Both the position numbers and the translations under genes were made by a program. A stretch of DNA of 64,000 nt from contig URKA01000014.1 of the NCBI GenBank assembly GCA_900548345.1, forward strand, positions 1-64,000, in the 5' to 3' direction. Origin of the DNA: an uncultured Paraprevotella sp. GTDB lineage: Bacteria; Bacteroidota; Bacteroidia; Bacteroidales; Bacteroidaceae. The notes under the pieces were generated by a model, which was not told the DNA's origin, did not search any database, and saw nothing but the letters and a program-made list of their open reading frames with translations. Below are positions 1-8,595 of the stretch, piece by piece; the first letter of the stretch is position 1, and each line of letters starts with the position of its first letter.

Positions 1-20
1 TGGGAGAGTAGGTCGCCGCC
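1..20 (+). rRNA. rrf: 5S ribosomal RNA, 3' end (partial)
   Basis: The first 20 bases (GGGAGAGTAGGTCGCCGCC after an initial T) match the conserved 3' end of bacterial 5S rRNA, and a terminator hairpin follows at once. The rest of the rRNA operon lies left of the window. The call rests on motif recognition only. Confidence 0.75.
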
Positions 21-38
21 TTTTTTTCAGATAGTGTA

Positions 39-78
39 ATCCCGCAGGAAGAGTCTCTTCGCTGCGGGATTGCTGTTT
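39..78 (+). terminator. rRNA operon terminator
   Basis: Arms AATCCCGCAG (39-48) and CTGCGGGATT (62-71) form a 10-bp stem directly behind the 5S end, followed by TGCTGTTTTG. Confidence 0.75.
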
Positions 79-157
79 TGTCGGGACTGTTCGGAGGGTT
101 ACAATTTATTTAAGTGATTTTAATTCTCCTTTGTGCTGTTTTTGTTTTTAAAAAAAG

Positions 158-165
158 TATCTTAG
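158..165 (+). promoter_or_regulatory. weak -7-like element before manC
   Basis: TATCTTAG differs from TAnnTTTG at one position and lies 28 bases before the manC start codon. No well-spaced TTTG -33 element accompanies it. Confidence 0.3.
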
Positions 166-193
166 CAAAAGATTTGGAACAATCGGAAAACTT

Positions 194-1279
194 ATGAAAA
201 CAACAGCAACAAATTTTTGTGTGATTCTTGCGGGTGGTATCGGCAGCCGTTTGTGGCCGGTGAGTCGTAGGGAATTGCCCAAGCAATTCCTCGATTGGTT
301 CGGTACGGGGCGTACGTTGTTACAACAGACTTACGACCGGTTCTGCAAAATAATCGCTCCGGATAATATATTTATAGTTACGAATGAGCATTATAAGGAA
401 CTGGTGGAGGACCAACTTCCCGATGTGAATAAGGACAGGATACTGAAAGAGCCTATTCGCAGGAATACTTTACCGAGTGTGGCATGGGCAACGACGTGTA
501 TTGCCCAGTTGTGTTCTGAGGCCAGGGTTATTGTTTCTCCGGCAGACCAGTTAATCCTACAGGAGAATAATTTTGATGATGATGTACTGAAAGGATTGGA
601 CTTTGTTGGCCGTAAGGACTGTCTGCTCACCATGGGAGTGCGTCCGACGCGTCCTGATATCGGCTACGGTTATATTCAGGCTCATGAGAATGTGGAGGAA
701 GGATTCTTTGCCCGCGTCAAATCATTTACAGAGAAGCCGGCGATTGAATTTGCGAAGGTCTTTATGGAAAGCGGCGAATTTTATTGGAATACCGGATTGT
801 ATCTTTATCACGTAAAGAGCATGATGAAGGCCATTCATGACCTTGTGCCCGATTACCGTGATAGTCTTACTGAGGGAGGAGAGGAGTCCGGTAAGGATGC
901 TTTCTGTCGTGTGCCGGTTCACTTTGATACGTTGCCCAATCTGTCGTTGGATTATAGTATATTGGAGAAGAGCGAGAACGTGTATGTACAAGTCTGTGAT
1001 TTCGGATGGGCCGATTTAGGTTCGTGGAGTTCGCTGCATAATGATACGCAGCGTGACATGCAAGACAATGTATTGCTCGATACGGAAGCCTTGTTGTATA
1101 ACAGCGAAGGTAATGTGATTTGTTTGCCTAAGGGGCGTATTGCTGTCGTCGACGGGCTGAAGGGCTTTGTTGTGGCAGAGCGGGGCAATGTCTTGATGAT
1201 TTGTCCGAAGAATGATAGCGCGGCATTGCGTCGTATGATGACAGACTCTCAGATGAAACTTGGAGAAGAGTTCATCTGA
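194..1279 (+). CDS. manC: mannose-1-phosphate guanylyltransferase
   Basis: The enzyme transfers GMP from GTP to mannose-1-phosphate, giving GDP-mannose for capsule, LPS and glycoprotein sugars; it is cytoplasmic. The 361-residue protein opens with the nucleotidyltransferase signature AGGIGSRLWPVSR (residues about 13-25) and PKQFL, and carries the late ADLGSWSSL motif near residue 275. The length fits the single-domain enzyme without the phosphomannose isomerase domain of longer ManC/AlgA proteins. It stands alone between the rRNA operon and a convergent HIT gene, sharing the terminator with it. Assignment is by motif and is firm at the family level. Confidence 0.92.
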   Translation: MKTTATNFCVILAGGIGSRLWPVSRRELPKQFLDWFGTGRTLLQQTYDRFCKIIAPDNIFIVTNEHYKELVEDQLPDVNKDRILKEPIRRNTLPSVAWATTCIAQLCSEARVIVSPADQLILQENNFDDDVLKGLDFVGRKDCLLTMGVRPTRPDIGYGYIQAHENVEEGFFARVKSFTEKPAIEFAKVFMESGEFYWNTGLYLYHVKSMMKAIHDLVPDYRDSLTEGGEESGKDAFCRVPVHFDTLPNLSLDYSILEKSENVYVQVCDFGWADLGSWSSLHNDTQRDMQDNVLLDTEALLYNSEGNVICLPKGRIAVVDGLKGFVVAERGNVLMICPKNDSAALRRMMTDSQMKLGEEFI

Positions 1280-1296
1280 GTTCATATACCTTATAT

Positions 1297-1339
1297 AATA
1301 AAGGCGCAACCGTGGTGTTATTCGGTTGCGCCTTTATTG
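1297..1339. terminator. bidirectional terminator between manC and HIT gene
   Basis: A near-perfect 16-bp stem (1297-1312 with 1323-1338, AATAAAGGCGCAACCG and its complement) lies between convergent genes. It has A/T tracts on both sides, so it can serve both. Confidence 0.8.
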
Positions 1340-1376
1340 TTTCTTGTCGGGCCCGTGACGGCCTTCATGATACCGG

Positions 1377-1781
1377 TCAGCGGATTGCCGTAAAGTTCGT
1401 GCTTATGGCTTCGGCAATGGCCTTGAATTCTTCATCGCTCAGACTGAGTTTCGGATTGCTGAACAGCATGTCCTTTTCACTTTGCATCGGGATGAGGTGA
1501 ATGTGTGCATGGGGCACTTCAAGCCCCAGCACTGCCTGTCCCACCTTAATGCAAGGGAATGCAGCCTTGATGGCAACGGCCACATGTTTGGCGAATACCT
1601 GCATCCGTGCGATTTCCTCGTCGCTAAGGTCGAATATGTAGTCCACTTCGCGTTTGGGAACCACCAATGTATGTCCTTTCACCAAGGGGTTGATGTCGAG
1701 AAAAGCGTAGAACTCTTCGTTTTCCGCACATTTGTAGCTCGGAATCTCACCGGCTATGATTTTGCTGAATATCGTTGCCAT
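1377..1781 (-). CDS. HIT family nucleotide-binding hydrolase
   Basis: This is a 134-residue histidine-triad protein. The catalytic HAHIHL triad sits near residue 92, and the N-terminal IFSKIIAGEIPS is typical of the Hint/PKCI branch. Family members hydrolyse nucleoside phosphoramidates or adenylated intermediates; the physiological substrate here is unknown. It starts 6 bases after the greA stop and is almost certainly cotranscribed with it, an arrangement common in Bacteroidales. Confidence 0.93.
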   Translation of the reverse strand: MATIFSKIIAGEIPSYKCAENEEFYAFLDINPLVKGHTLVVPKREVDYIFDLSDEEIARMQVFAKHVAVAIKAAFPCIKVGQAVLGLEVPHAHIHLIPMQSEKDMLFSNPKLSLSDEEFKAIAEAISTNFTAIR

Positions 1782-1787
1782 AGACCG

Positions 1788-2255
1788 TTATTCAAAAGAG
1801 ATGTTTACGATTTCCAGTTGTACGGTTCCCTGCGGGATTTTGATTTCGGCTATTTCTCCAATCTTCTTGCCCAATAATCCCTGTGCGATGGGAGTCTGCA
1901 CGGAAATCTTCCCTTCGCGCAGGTTTGCTTCCGTTTCCGATACGATTGTATATGTCATCTTCATTCCGTTCTTTACGTTCTTCATCTCCACTTTTGAGAG
2001 AATCTGTACGGTATCGGCTTTCAGTTTGGATGTGTCGATGATTTTGGCATCGCTGATGACAGCTTTGAGCTGGTTGATTTTCATCTCCAGCATAGCCTGA
2101 TGTTCCTTTGCCGCATCGTATTCCGAGTTTTCGCTTAAATCTCCTTTGTCGCGTGCTTCCGCGATAGCTGCTGATGCTGCCGGTCGCTGAATAGTTTCCA
2201 TTTCCTTGAGTTGGGCTACTAATTTGTCATAGCCCTCCTGTGACATATAAGCCAT
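1788..2255 (-). CDS. greA: transcription elongation factor GreA
   Basis: GreA enters the secondary channel of RNA polymerase and stimulates cleavage of backtracked transcripts. The 155-residue protein shows the N-terminal coiled coil with the acidic tip (EARDKGDLSENSEYDAAKE, residues about 33-51) and a C-terminal FKBP-like domain with GLLGKKIGEI. Length is normal. It is first in a two-gene unit with the HIT gene. A -7 element at 2360-2367 and a leader hairpin lie upstream. Confidence 0.96.
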   Translation of the reverse strand: MAYMSQEGYDKLVAQLKEMETIQRPAASAAIAEARDKGDLSENSEYDAAKEHQAMLEMKINQLKAVISDAKIIDTSKLKADTVQILSKVEMKNVKNGMKMTYTIVSETEANLREGKISVQTPIAQGLLGKKIGEIAEIKIPQGTVQLEIVNISFE

Positions 2256-2304
2256 AATATTCCTCCTTTTATTGTTTATATAGTTTCTTTAAAACGATAA
2301 AAAC

Positions 2305-2339
2305 AAAAGAATCCCGACTGTAGTTGCCGGAATCCTTTT
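2305..2339 (-). terminator. imperfect hairpin between the thioredoxin-like gene and greA
   Basis: On the minus strand AAAAGGATTCCGG pairs imperfectly (with G-U pairs) with CGGGATTCTTTT and runs into T-rich sequence. It may terminate the upstream lipoprotein gene, but it also lies downstream of the greA -7 element and so falls in the greA leader. Confidence 0.45.
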
Positions 2340-2359
2340 GCCTTCCTGTGATATATTTG

Positions 2360-2367
2360 CAAAGATA
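2360..2367 (-). promoter_or_regulatory. greA -7 promoter element
   Basis: TATCTTTG on the minus strand matches TAnnTTTG. The predicted transcript would have a leader of about 100 bases before greA. Confidence 0.6.
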
Positions 2368-2415
2368 AGGTTTAAATCGATAAGTCCAAAAGTTTTTTCG
2401 TTTTTTTCGTCTTTC

Positions 2416-3573
2416 TTACTTCTCGCATAGTTCTTTTACGGCTTTCTCCAAGTCCGGAATCTGTTCGTTTCGGGCTACCAGGTCTCCCTGACGGTTAATC
2501 AGGAAGTATGTCGGAATGCTTCTCACCTGATAAAGGTTCAGATAGTCCGATGCTTCTCCCCGTTCTTCGTAGACACAAATCCACGGCAGATGTTCGCAGG
2601 CTGTTTTCCAATAGTGCTCATCGGGGTCGATAGATACCTGATAGATTTCAAAACCTTGTCCGGCATACCGGTTGTACAATTGCCGGAGCTGCATGATGCG
2701 TTCCTGCGAGCGGGGGAGGGAATAAGCCGTGAAATCCAGGAGAACCACTTTGTTGCGCACATCCGACAGTTGCCGGTTCTTGCCTTGCAGGTCGGGCAGG
2801 TTGATGTCGATGATACCGGTCATGGATATTTTGGATTCGTCCACGCCTTCCAGCGAGAATGTTGCGGGACGTTTGGTATTCTTCATACCTTGGATGGCTA
2901 TGTTGTGCAAGTTTTCCGTGCGTGTTGTTCCCGGATAGTTCGCTTCCCACGCCGTGGCCACGGCGGCGGCAAACCTGATGTCGGCGGGGTCGTCGGTCAG
3001 ATTGAAGATACGGACGTTTCCGATGGTTTGAAAGAGGGCGAAGTAAGCGTATGCCGAAGCCGGGTCTTTCAGTATATATTCCGTTTTGATGTTTGCTTTG
3101 TAGCGGTCTATCAGTTCGTTGGCCAGACGTTCTTGTTCGCCAAGCATCAGATTGCGGTTGGCATAGATGTTTTCAATCTGCTTTTGCAGTTGGATTTGTT
3201 TGATGCTCAAATCTTTGATTGTTTCGCAGTTGGGTGAGCCTTCCACCCTGTAGTCGGTGGCCATTGTAGGCAGGTCGGCTTCCACGCGGACCGTTTCCGT
3301 GGAGTCGATGGAAAGGTTGATAATCTGTCTGTCCACGCGCAAGCGATAAAATTCGGGGTTGAAAGGACGTGCCCCCCTGAAGCGGAATTCGCCGTTGTCT
3401 TTCAGTTTGGCGGAATCCAATGTGTTGATGCCGTCCAGAGTGACGGCTTCCAGATAGACCGTCTTGTTGTCGGCAGATGAGATATGTCCGTTGATTTCAA
3501 ACTTTTCAGCTTTCTCCCCGCATGAACATAATAAAGTCATGCTGCAAAATATAATACCGGCAAATTTTTTCAT
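2416..3573 (-). CDS. lipoprotein with DUF4369 and redox-inactive thioredoxin-like domain
   Basis: This is a 385-residue predicted lipoprotein (lipobox LLCSC, Cys about residue 17). Its N-terminal half resembles DUF4369, followed by a helical linker. The C-terminal AhpC/TSA-thioredoxin fold begins VVLLDFTAY. Where TlpA/ResA relatives carry W-C-x-x-C, this protein reads TAYSLPRSQ, so both active-site cysteines are absent. The cis-Pro region (VRSIPTYFLINRQG) is kept. A disulfide reductase role is therefore unlikely; a binding or scaffold role is inference. The ATG at 3573 is chosen because an upstream in-frame TTG at 3594 lies inside the promoter element. Confidence 0.82.
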   Translation of the reverse strand: MKKFAGIIFCSMTLLCSCGEKAEKFEINGHISSADNKTVYLEAVTLDGINTLDSAKLKDNGEFRFRGARPFNPEFYRLRVDRQIINLSIDSTETVRVEADLPTMATDYRVEGSPNCETIKDLSIKQIQLQKQIENIYANRNLMLGEQERLANELIDRYKANIKTEYILKDPASAYAYFALFQTIGNVRIFNLTDDPADIRFAAAVATAWEANYPGTTRTENLHNIAIQGMKNTKRPATFSLEGVDESKISMTGIIDINLPDLQGKNRQLSDVRNKVVLLDFTAYSLPRSQERIMQLRQLYNRYAGQGFEIYQVSIDPDEHYWKTACEHLPWICVYEERGEASDYLNLYQVRSIPTYFLINRQGDLVARNEQIPDLEKAVKELCEK

Positions 3574-3591
3574 ACTGCTTGATTTATGTCG

Positions 3592-3599
3592 CAAAGATA
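3592..3599 (-). promoter_or_regulatory. -7 element of the thioredoxin-like lipoprotein gene
   Basis: TATCTTTG on the minus strand ends 18 bases before the ATG at 3573. It rules out the longer TTG-initiated reading. Confidence 0.65.
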
Positions 3600-3736
3600 C
3601 GCTAAAATCCGTTACCCACTCCTTTTATCAGTGAAAAACATACTGTAAGCGCGACAAATCAGGGACGTTTGTCTAAAAAATCGTTGTTATGACATTTTTT
3701 ATCAGACTACAAGCCAACTATTCAAATTATTATATG

Positions 3737-3744
3737 TAAATTTG
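3737..3744 (+). promoter_or_regulatory. pnp -7 promoter element
   Basis: TAAATTTG matches TAnnTTTG and lies 33 bases before the chosen pnp start, overlapping a spurious upstream TTG start. Confidence 0.55.
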
Positions 3745-3777
3745 CTCGAATTATTGATGAAATTTTTTAGAAACCAG

Positions 3778-6006
3778 ATGAATGTAATTAAGAAAACAGT
3801 CGAATTGCCTGATGGAAGAACCATCAGCATCGAGACCGGGAAATTGGCGAAACAGGCCGATGGAGCTGTAATGCTCACTATGGGCAACACCATGTTGTTG
3901 GCTACTGTTTGCGCCGCAAAAGATGCCGTTCCCGGAACAGATTTTATGCCCTTGCAGGTTGAGTACAGAGAAAAATTTGCCGCAGCCGGCCGTTTCCCCG
4001 GTGGTTTTACCAAGCGCGAAGGCAAAGCCTCTGACTATGAAATCCTGACCTGCCGCCTGGTAGACCGCGCCTTGCGCCCTCTCTTTCCGGGCAATTTCCA
4101 TGCAGAAGTTTATGTGAACGTGATTTTGTACTCCGCCGACGGTGTGGATATGCCCGATGCTCTGGCAGGTTTTGCCGCATCGGCAGCCTTGGCGGTTTCT
4201 GATATTCCTTTTGAAGGTCCGATTTCCGAAGTTCGTGTAGCCCGTGTCAACGGTGAATATGTGGTGAACCCCACATTCGCCCAGCTTGAAGAAGCCGACA
4301 TGGACATCATGGTAGGTGCTACGGAAGAGAACATCATGATGGTGGAAGGAGAGATGAAGGAAGTCTCCGAGACAGACCTGTTGAACGCGCTGAAGGTGGC
4401 TCACGAGGCTATCAAGCCGATGTGCCGTCTGCAGAAGGAACTGGAGAAAGAGGCCGGCAAGGAAGTGAAGCGTGAATATTGCCACGAGGTGAATGACGAG
4501 GATTTGCGCGAGGAATGCAAGAAGGCTTGCTACGATGCCGCTTACCGCATCGCGCAGGAAGGCAACCGCGACAAGCATGCACGTGAGGATGCCTTCATGG
4601 AAATCCGCGAGAATTTCAAACTGGCATACGCCGAGGCTCATGCCGACATGACGGAAGACGAGTTGGCCGAGAAGAACGCCCTCATTGACCGTTACTACCA
4701 TGATGTGGAGCGCGATGCCATGCGCCGTTGCGTATTGGATGAAGGCAAGCGTCTCGACGGACGCGCCACTACGGACATCCGTCCCATCTGGTGCGAGGTC
4801 AGCCCGCTGCCCGGTCCTCACGGATCTGCCATCTTTACCCGTGGTGAGACACAGTCGCTGTCGACTTGTACGCTCGGTACCAAACTGGACGAAAAGATTG
4901 TCGATGATGTGCTCGACCAAAGCAAGATGCGTTTCCTGTTGCACTACAACTTCCCTCCGTTCTCTACGGGAGAGGCCAAGGCGCAACGTGGTGTAGGCCG
5001 TCGTGAAATCGGTCACGGCCATCTGGCATGGCGCGGCTTGAAGGGACAGATTCCGGCAGACTATCCTTATACGGTGCGCGTGGTGAGCGACATTCTTGAA
5101 TCCAACGGTTCTTCTTCCATGGCAACGGTATGTGCCGGAACGTTGGCATTGATGGATGCGGGTGTGCCGATGAAGAACCCCGTGAGCGGTATTGCGATGG
5201 GACTTATCAAGAACCCCGGAGAAGACAAATATGCCGTATTGTCCGATATCCTCGGTGATGAGGACCATCTCGGTGATATGGATTTCAAGACCACAGGTAC
5301 GCTCAAAGGCTTGACGGCTACTCAAATGGATATCAAGTGCGATGGCCTGAGCTATGAGATTCTGGAAAAAGCACTGATGCAGGCCAAGGAAGGACGTGAG
5401 TATATCCTTGGAAAGCTGACCGAATGTATGCCGGCTCCGCGTGCAGAGTTGAAACCGCACGTGCCCCGTATCGAACAGATAACGATTCCCAAGGAATTCA
5501 TCGGTGCCGTAATCGGTCCCGGCGGAAAGATTATCCAGGGCATGCAGGAAGAGACCGGCGCTGTGATTACGATTGAAGAAGTAGACGGCGTGGGTATCGT
5601 TCAGGTGAGCGGATCGAACAAAGGCGTGATTGACGCGGCTATCGGAAAGATTAAGGCTATTGTGGCTGTGCCCGAAGTAGGAGAAGTGTACGACGGTGTG
5701 GTGCGTAGCGTGATGCCTTACGGTGCGTTCGTTGAATTCATGCAGGGCCGCGACGGTCTGCTCCATATTTCCGAAATCGACTGGAAGCGTTTGGAAACCA
5801 TGGAAGAGTCCGGATTGAAGGAAGGCGACAAGATACAAGTGAAGCTGGTGGATATCGATGAGAAGACCGGCAAGTTCAAGTTGTCGCGTCGTGTGTTGCT
5901 GGAGAAACCGGAAGGTTATGTGGAGCGTCCTGCGCGTCGTGAACGTCCCGACAGGGGTGAACGTCGCGAGCGTCGTCCTCGTCCCGACAGTCAGAAAAGT
6001 GAATAA
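3778..6006 (+). CDS. pnp: polyribonucleotide nucleotidyltransferase (PNPase)
   Basis: PNPase is a trimeric phosphorolytic 3'-to-5' exoribonuclease of mRNA turnover. The 742-residue protein has two RNase PH-like domains (first with GRFPGGFTKREGKASDYE, second with GPHGSAIFTRGETQSL), a KH domain (IGPGGKII, about residue 570) and an S1 domain (GVVRSVMPYGAFVEF, about residue 640). It ends in a short Arg-rich tail that could add RNA affinity. The ATG at 3778 gives MNVIKKTVELPDGR, the family's usual N-terminus; earlier in-frame TTG and ATG codons fall on or just after the promoter. Confidence 0.96.
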   Translation: MNVIKKTVELPDGRTISIETGKLAKQADGAVMLTMGNTMLLATVCAAKDAVPGTDFMPLQVEYREKFAAAGRFPGGFTKREGKASDYEILTCRLVDRALRPLFPGNFHAEVYVNVILYSADGVDMPDALAGFAASAALAVSDIPFEGPISEVRVARVNGEYVVNPTFAQLEEADMDIMVGATEENIMMVEGEMKEVSETDLLNALKVAHEAIKPMCRLQKELEKEAGKEVKREYCHEVNDEDLREECKKACYDAAYRIAQEGNRDKHAREDAFMEIRENFKLAYAEAHADMTEDELAEKNALIDRYYHDVERDAMRRCVLDEGKRLDGRATTDIRPIWCEVSPLPGPHGSAIFTRGETQSLSTCTLGTKLDEKIVDDVLDQSKMRFLLHYNFPPFSTGEAKAQRGVGRREIGHGHLAWRGLKGQIPADYPYTVRVVSDILESNGSSSMATVCAGTLALMDAGVPMKNPVSGIAMGLIKNPGEDKYAVLSDILGDEDHLGDMDFKTTGTLKGLTATQMDIKCDGLSYEILEKALMQAKEGREYILGKLTECMPAPRAELKPHVPRIEQITIPKEFIGAVIGPGGKIIQGMQEETGAVITIEEVDGVGIVQVSGSNKGVIDAAIGKIKAIVAVPEVGEVYDGVVRSVMPYGAFVEFMQGRDGLLHISEIDWKRLETMEESGLKEGDKIQVKLVDIDEKTGKFKLSRRVLLEKPEGYVERPARRERPDRGERRERRPRPDSQKSE

Positions 6007-6026
6007 TCGCTTTGTTTGAGTATAGG

Positions 6027-6054
6027 AAAGCTGCCCTAAAGGCAGCTTTTTTTG
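6027..6054 (+). terminator. pnp terminator
   Basis: The stem AAAGCTGCC (6028-6036) with GGCAGCTTT (6041-6049) is followed by a T tract. Confidence 0.85.
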
Positions 6055-6082
6055 TGCCCTGAAAGATGTCCGAAGCTGTCGG

Positions 6083-6176
6083 ATTCTATAAATAAAAGTT
6101 TTATTTTTAAAAATGAAACTTTTGGTTTCAAGAATAAAACCTTTATTTTTGAAAATAAAACTTTTATTTATAGAAT
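6083..6176. repeat. four-unit 21-bp array forming a long palindrome (copy 1)
   Basis: Four adjacent 21-bp units lie at 6092-6112, 6113-6133, 6134-6154 and 6155-6175, each of the pattern ATrAAAcTTTT then a T-rich stretch and AAA. The outer units are inverted relative to each other: 6083-6112 is nearly the reverse complement of the last 30 bases ending at 6176, with one mismatch. A second four-unit array of the same family is at 53955-54038. The rest of 6055-6350 shows no gene I can support. Confidence 0.85.
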
Positions 6177-6352
6177 TGAAAACGTGTATCTCAGTTTCTG
6201 ATGGCACATTGGATGACACTGATAAGGCAGATAGTCACAGATTTCTTACTTCTTTCTTATGGGGGGCATTCAGCTGTGCTCATCTGTTGCATCCCGGTAA
6301 AAAAGGTATCCCAAACTGTATTGTGTATAGGGTTGTGTAGGACTTGTTTGCG

Positions 6353-6360
6353 TATCTTTG
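6353..6360 (+). promoter_or_regulatory. -7 element of the TonB-dependent receptor gene
   Basis: TATCTTTG ends 25 bases before the ATG, with a TTG at 6333-6335 upstream. Confidence 0.6.
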
Positions 6361-6385
6361 CATCTGATTTAGAAGAAAACAGAAC

Positions 6386-8275
6386 ATGAACAGGATTCAA
6401 ATGAAACAGCGACAGTTCGTCGCACTTATGATTTTGTGCAGTGTTTCGTGCCTCACGGTCGGATTGCACGCAGAAGAAGTGGCAGACTCAGGCAGGGTGC
6501 TTCGGATGGACGAAGTGGTGGTGACCGGAAGTAACCGGGCCACGGGACGGAGTCTGCTGCCATATACCGTCAGCGTGGTGGATAAGACACAGCTGGAATC
6601 CACCGGACAGTCGCAACTGCTCTCCGTCTTGTCGGGACGGGTGCCGAGCCTTTTTGTTTCCGAGCGGAACATCTTCGGCTTCGGAACGAGTACAGGCGGT
6701 TCGGGCGGCATCAAGATTCGCGGTGTGGGAGGTTCGCCCACCAACGGTGTGCTGATGATGGTAGACGGCCAGCCGCAGTTTGCCGGCATTTATTCACATC
6801 ACGTGGCCGATTTCTATGAGACGGAACATGTGGACCGGGTGGAAGTGTTGCGCGGACCGGGCTCGGTACTTTACGGCTCGAATGCGATGGGCGGTGTCAT
6901 CAATGTCGTTACAAGGAACGCGGACAAAGACGGGGTGCACACCACGCTCTCCTCGCAATACGGCTCGTATAACACCTGGCGTTCGTCGTTGGTCAATACC
7001 GTGCGTGTCGGTCGTTTTTCCTCACTGGTGTCTCTCGGTTACGACCGTACGGACGGAACGGAGGACCATTTCGATTTCAACCAAAAAAGCCTTTATGCCA
7101 AAATCGGCTATGATTTCAACCGCCGCTGGAAAGTCAGTGCCGACTATTCACTGGTGAATTTCATCGGAAACGACCCGGTTTATCCTCGTCTGGGTGACCC
7201 CTTGTCGACGGATATCTATCACCAGAATGTGACGCGCGGGGAGGCTTCGCTGGCGGTAGGTAATGATTATGATACAACGGACGGAAACTTACGCGTCTAT
7301 TACAGTTACGGAAATCATTATGTGGATGACCCGCGTCATTTTCATAGTCTTGACGACCGTTTCGGTGTGTTGGCCTATCAGAATTTCCGGCCATGGGCAG
7401 GTGCGGCGGCTACGGTTGGTTTCGACTTTGACACCTATACGGGCAGGATACCTATGTCGGGAGGCAGGCCGCATGCCGAAGGCTCCATGTCTACTATCAG
7501 TCGCAAAAGCATCACGGAGTATTCACCGTATGTCACACTTTCGCAGGAACTCTTCAACGGCGTGTTGGTGCTGAATGCCGGAGTGCGTATGGCAAACAGC
7601 GACCGCTTCTCCACACAGTGGATTCCTCAGGGTGGTTTTGTGCTCCGTCCGGCCGAGGGGTGGATGATTAAGGCCTCTGCAGCCAAGGGCTACCGCAATC
7701 CCTCCTTTCGCGAGATGTATCTCTACCGCATGGCCAACCCCGACCTTGAACCGGAAAACATGATGAATTATGAGGTGACTTTAGGTAAGACCATCTCACG
7801 CCACTTCGGCATCGACGTGACCGCCTACTTCAGTGAGGGGAGCGACATGATACAGACTGTAAACATGAAGAACGTGAATACGGGCAGCTTTGTCAATAAA
7901 GGCATGGAGGTGTCGGCGTTCAGCCATCCGATTGACAGGCTGACGCTTCGTGCCACCTACAGCTATCTGCATACGTCGTTGGACGGTCTGACGGCTGCGC
8001 CTAAAAACCAGTACAGTCTGAGTGTGGGATGGAAGGTTTTGCCCCAATTCACCGTAGATGCGAGCCTGCGCGGCGTGGGCAGCCTGTATGTATCCGATGA
8101 TATGGCACATCAGGATTATGTGCTGCTCGACACAAAGTTCACCTACAAGCCTTTCCGTTTCCTCGAAGTGTTTGTCACATTAGACAACATGGCCAATGCC
8201 CGTTATACCATCAACCGAGGCTATGAGATGCCTGGTTTCACGGCAATGGGCGGACTGAAATTATCTTTCTTCTGA
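6386..8275 (+). CDS. TonB-dependent outer membrane receptor
   Basis: This is a 629-residue gated beta-barrel importer. A signal peptide precedes a plug domain that begins near MDEVVVTGSNR (about residue 41) and includes IRGVGGSPTNGVLMMVDG and RVEVLRGPGSVLYGSNAMGGVINV. The barrel ends in an aromatic residue (GGLKLSFF), as expected for BAM-dependent insertion. There is no N-terminal carboxypeptidase-like domain and no SusD neighbour, so it belongs with the siderophore/haem/cobalamin receptors rather than the SusC class. The ligand cannot be read from sequence. It is monocistronic, with its own promoter. Confidence 0.9.
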   Translation: MNRIQMKQRQFVALMILCSVSCLTVGLHAEEVADSGRVLRMDEVVVTGSNRATGRSLLPYTVSVVDKTQLESTGQSQLLSVLSGRVPSLFVSERNIFGFGTSTGGSGGIKIRGVGGSPTNGVLMMVDGQPQFAGIYSHHVADFYETEHVDRVEVLRGPGSVLYGSNAMGGVINVVTRNADKDGVHTTLSSQYGSYNTWRSSLVNTVRVGRFSSLVSLGYDRTDGTEDHFDFNQKSLYAKIGYDFNRRWKVSADYSLVNFIGNDPVYPRLGDPLSTDIYHQNVTRGEASLAVGNDYDTTDGNLRVYYSYGNHYVDDPRHFHSLDDRFGVLAYQNFRPWAGAAATVGFDFDTYTGRIPMSGGRPHAEGSMSTISRKSITEYSPYVTLSQELFNGVLVLNAGVRMANSDRFSTQWIPQGGFVLRPAEGWMIKASAAKGYRNPSFREMYLYRMANPDLEPENMMNYEVTLGKTISRHFGIDVTAYFSEGSDMIQTVNMKNVNTGSFVNKGMEVSAFSHPIDRLTLRATYSYLHTSLDGLTAAPKNQYSLSVGWKVLPQFTVDASLRGVGSLYVSDDMAHQDYVLLDTKFTYKPFRFLEVFVTLDNMANARYTINRGYEMPGFTAMGGLKLSFF

Positions 8276-8314
8276 CGTTGCCTAAGCATTTCCGGTAAAA
8301 AACAGGGCGAAATT

Positions 8315-8344
8315 TTTGTGAATCGGAAAAAAGCGTTACCTTTG
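8315..8344 (+). promoter_or_regulatory. promoter of first tRNA-Leu
   Basis: TTTG (8315-8318), an 18-base spacer and TACCTTTG (8337-8344) precede the tRNA by 38 bases. Confidence 0.65.
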
Positions 8345-8382
8345 TGCACAGCAGACAAGCGGAAGTTCGACTTATCGGACAA

Positions 8383-8464
8383 GCCCAGATGGCGGAATCG
8401 GTAGACGCGCTGGTCTCAAACACCAGTGGGGCAACCCATCCCGGTTCGATCCCGGGTCTGGGTA
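8383..8464 (+). tRNA. tRNA-Leu (CAA), copy 1
   Basis: This 82-base tRNA has the long variable arm of leucine tRNAs. Its acceptor is GCCCAGA/TCTGGGT with a first G-U pair, and the anticodon stem-loop CTGGT-CTCAAAC-ACCAG gives anticodon CAA. The 3' CCA is not encoded. It is identical to the copy at 11625-11706. Confidence 0.95.
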
Positions 8465-8468
8465 CGAG

Positions 8469-8501
8469 AATCCTTGATAATCGACATTATCAAGGATTTT
8501 C
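8469..8501 (+). terminator. terminator after tRNA-Leu copy 1
   Basis: A 13-bp perfect stem AATCCTTGATAAT / ATTATCAAGGATT with a CGAC loop is followed by TT. Confidence 0.75.
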
Positions 8502-8595
8502 TGTATTAAGAAGGAAGGGTAAGCGATGGCCATGGCACACGGAGGAGGCGCATGAACATTGTGATAACCGATTATACATTAAAAAACAAACGTAT

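Noticed and set aside
3751..6219. 822-codon open frame on the minus strand
   Set aside because: It is the antisense shadow of pnp, which has full domain homology on the plus strand; no family is recognisable in the antisense product.
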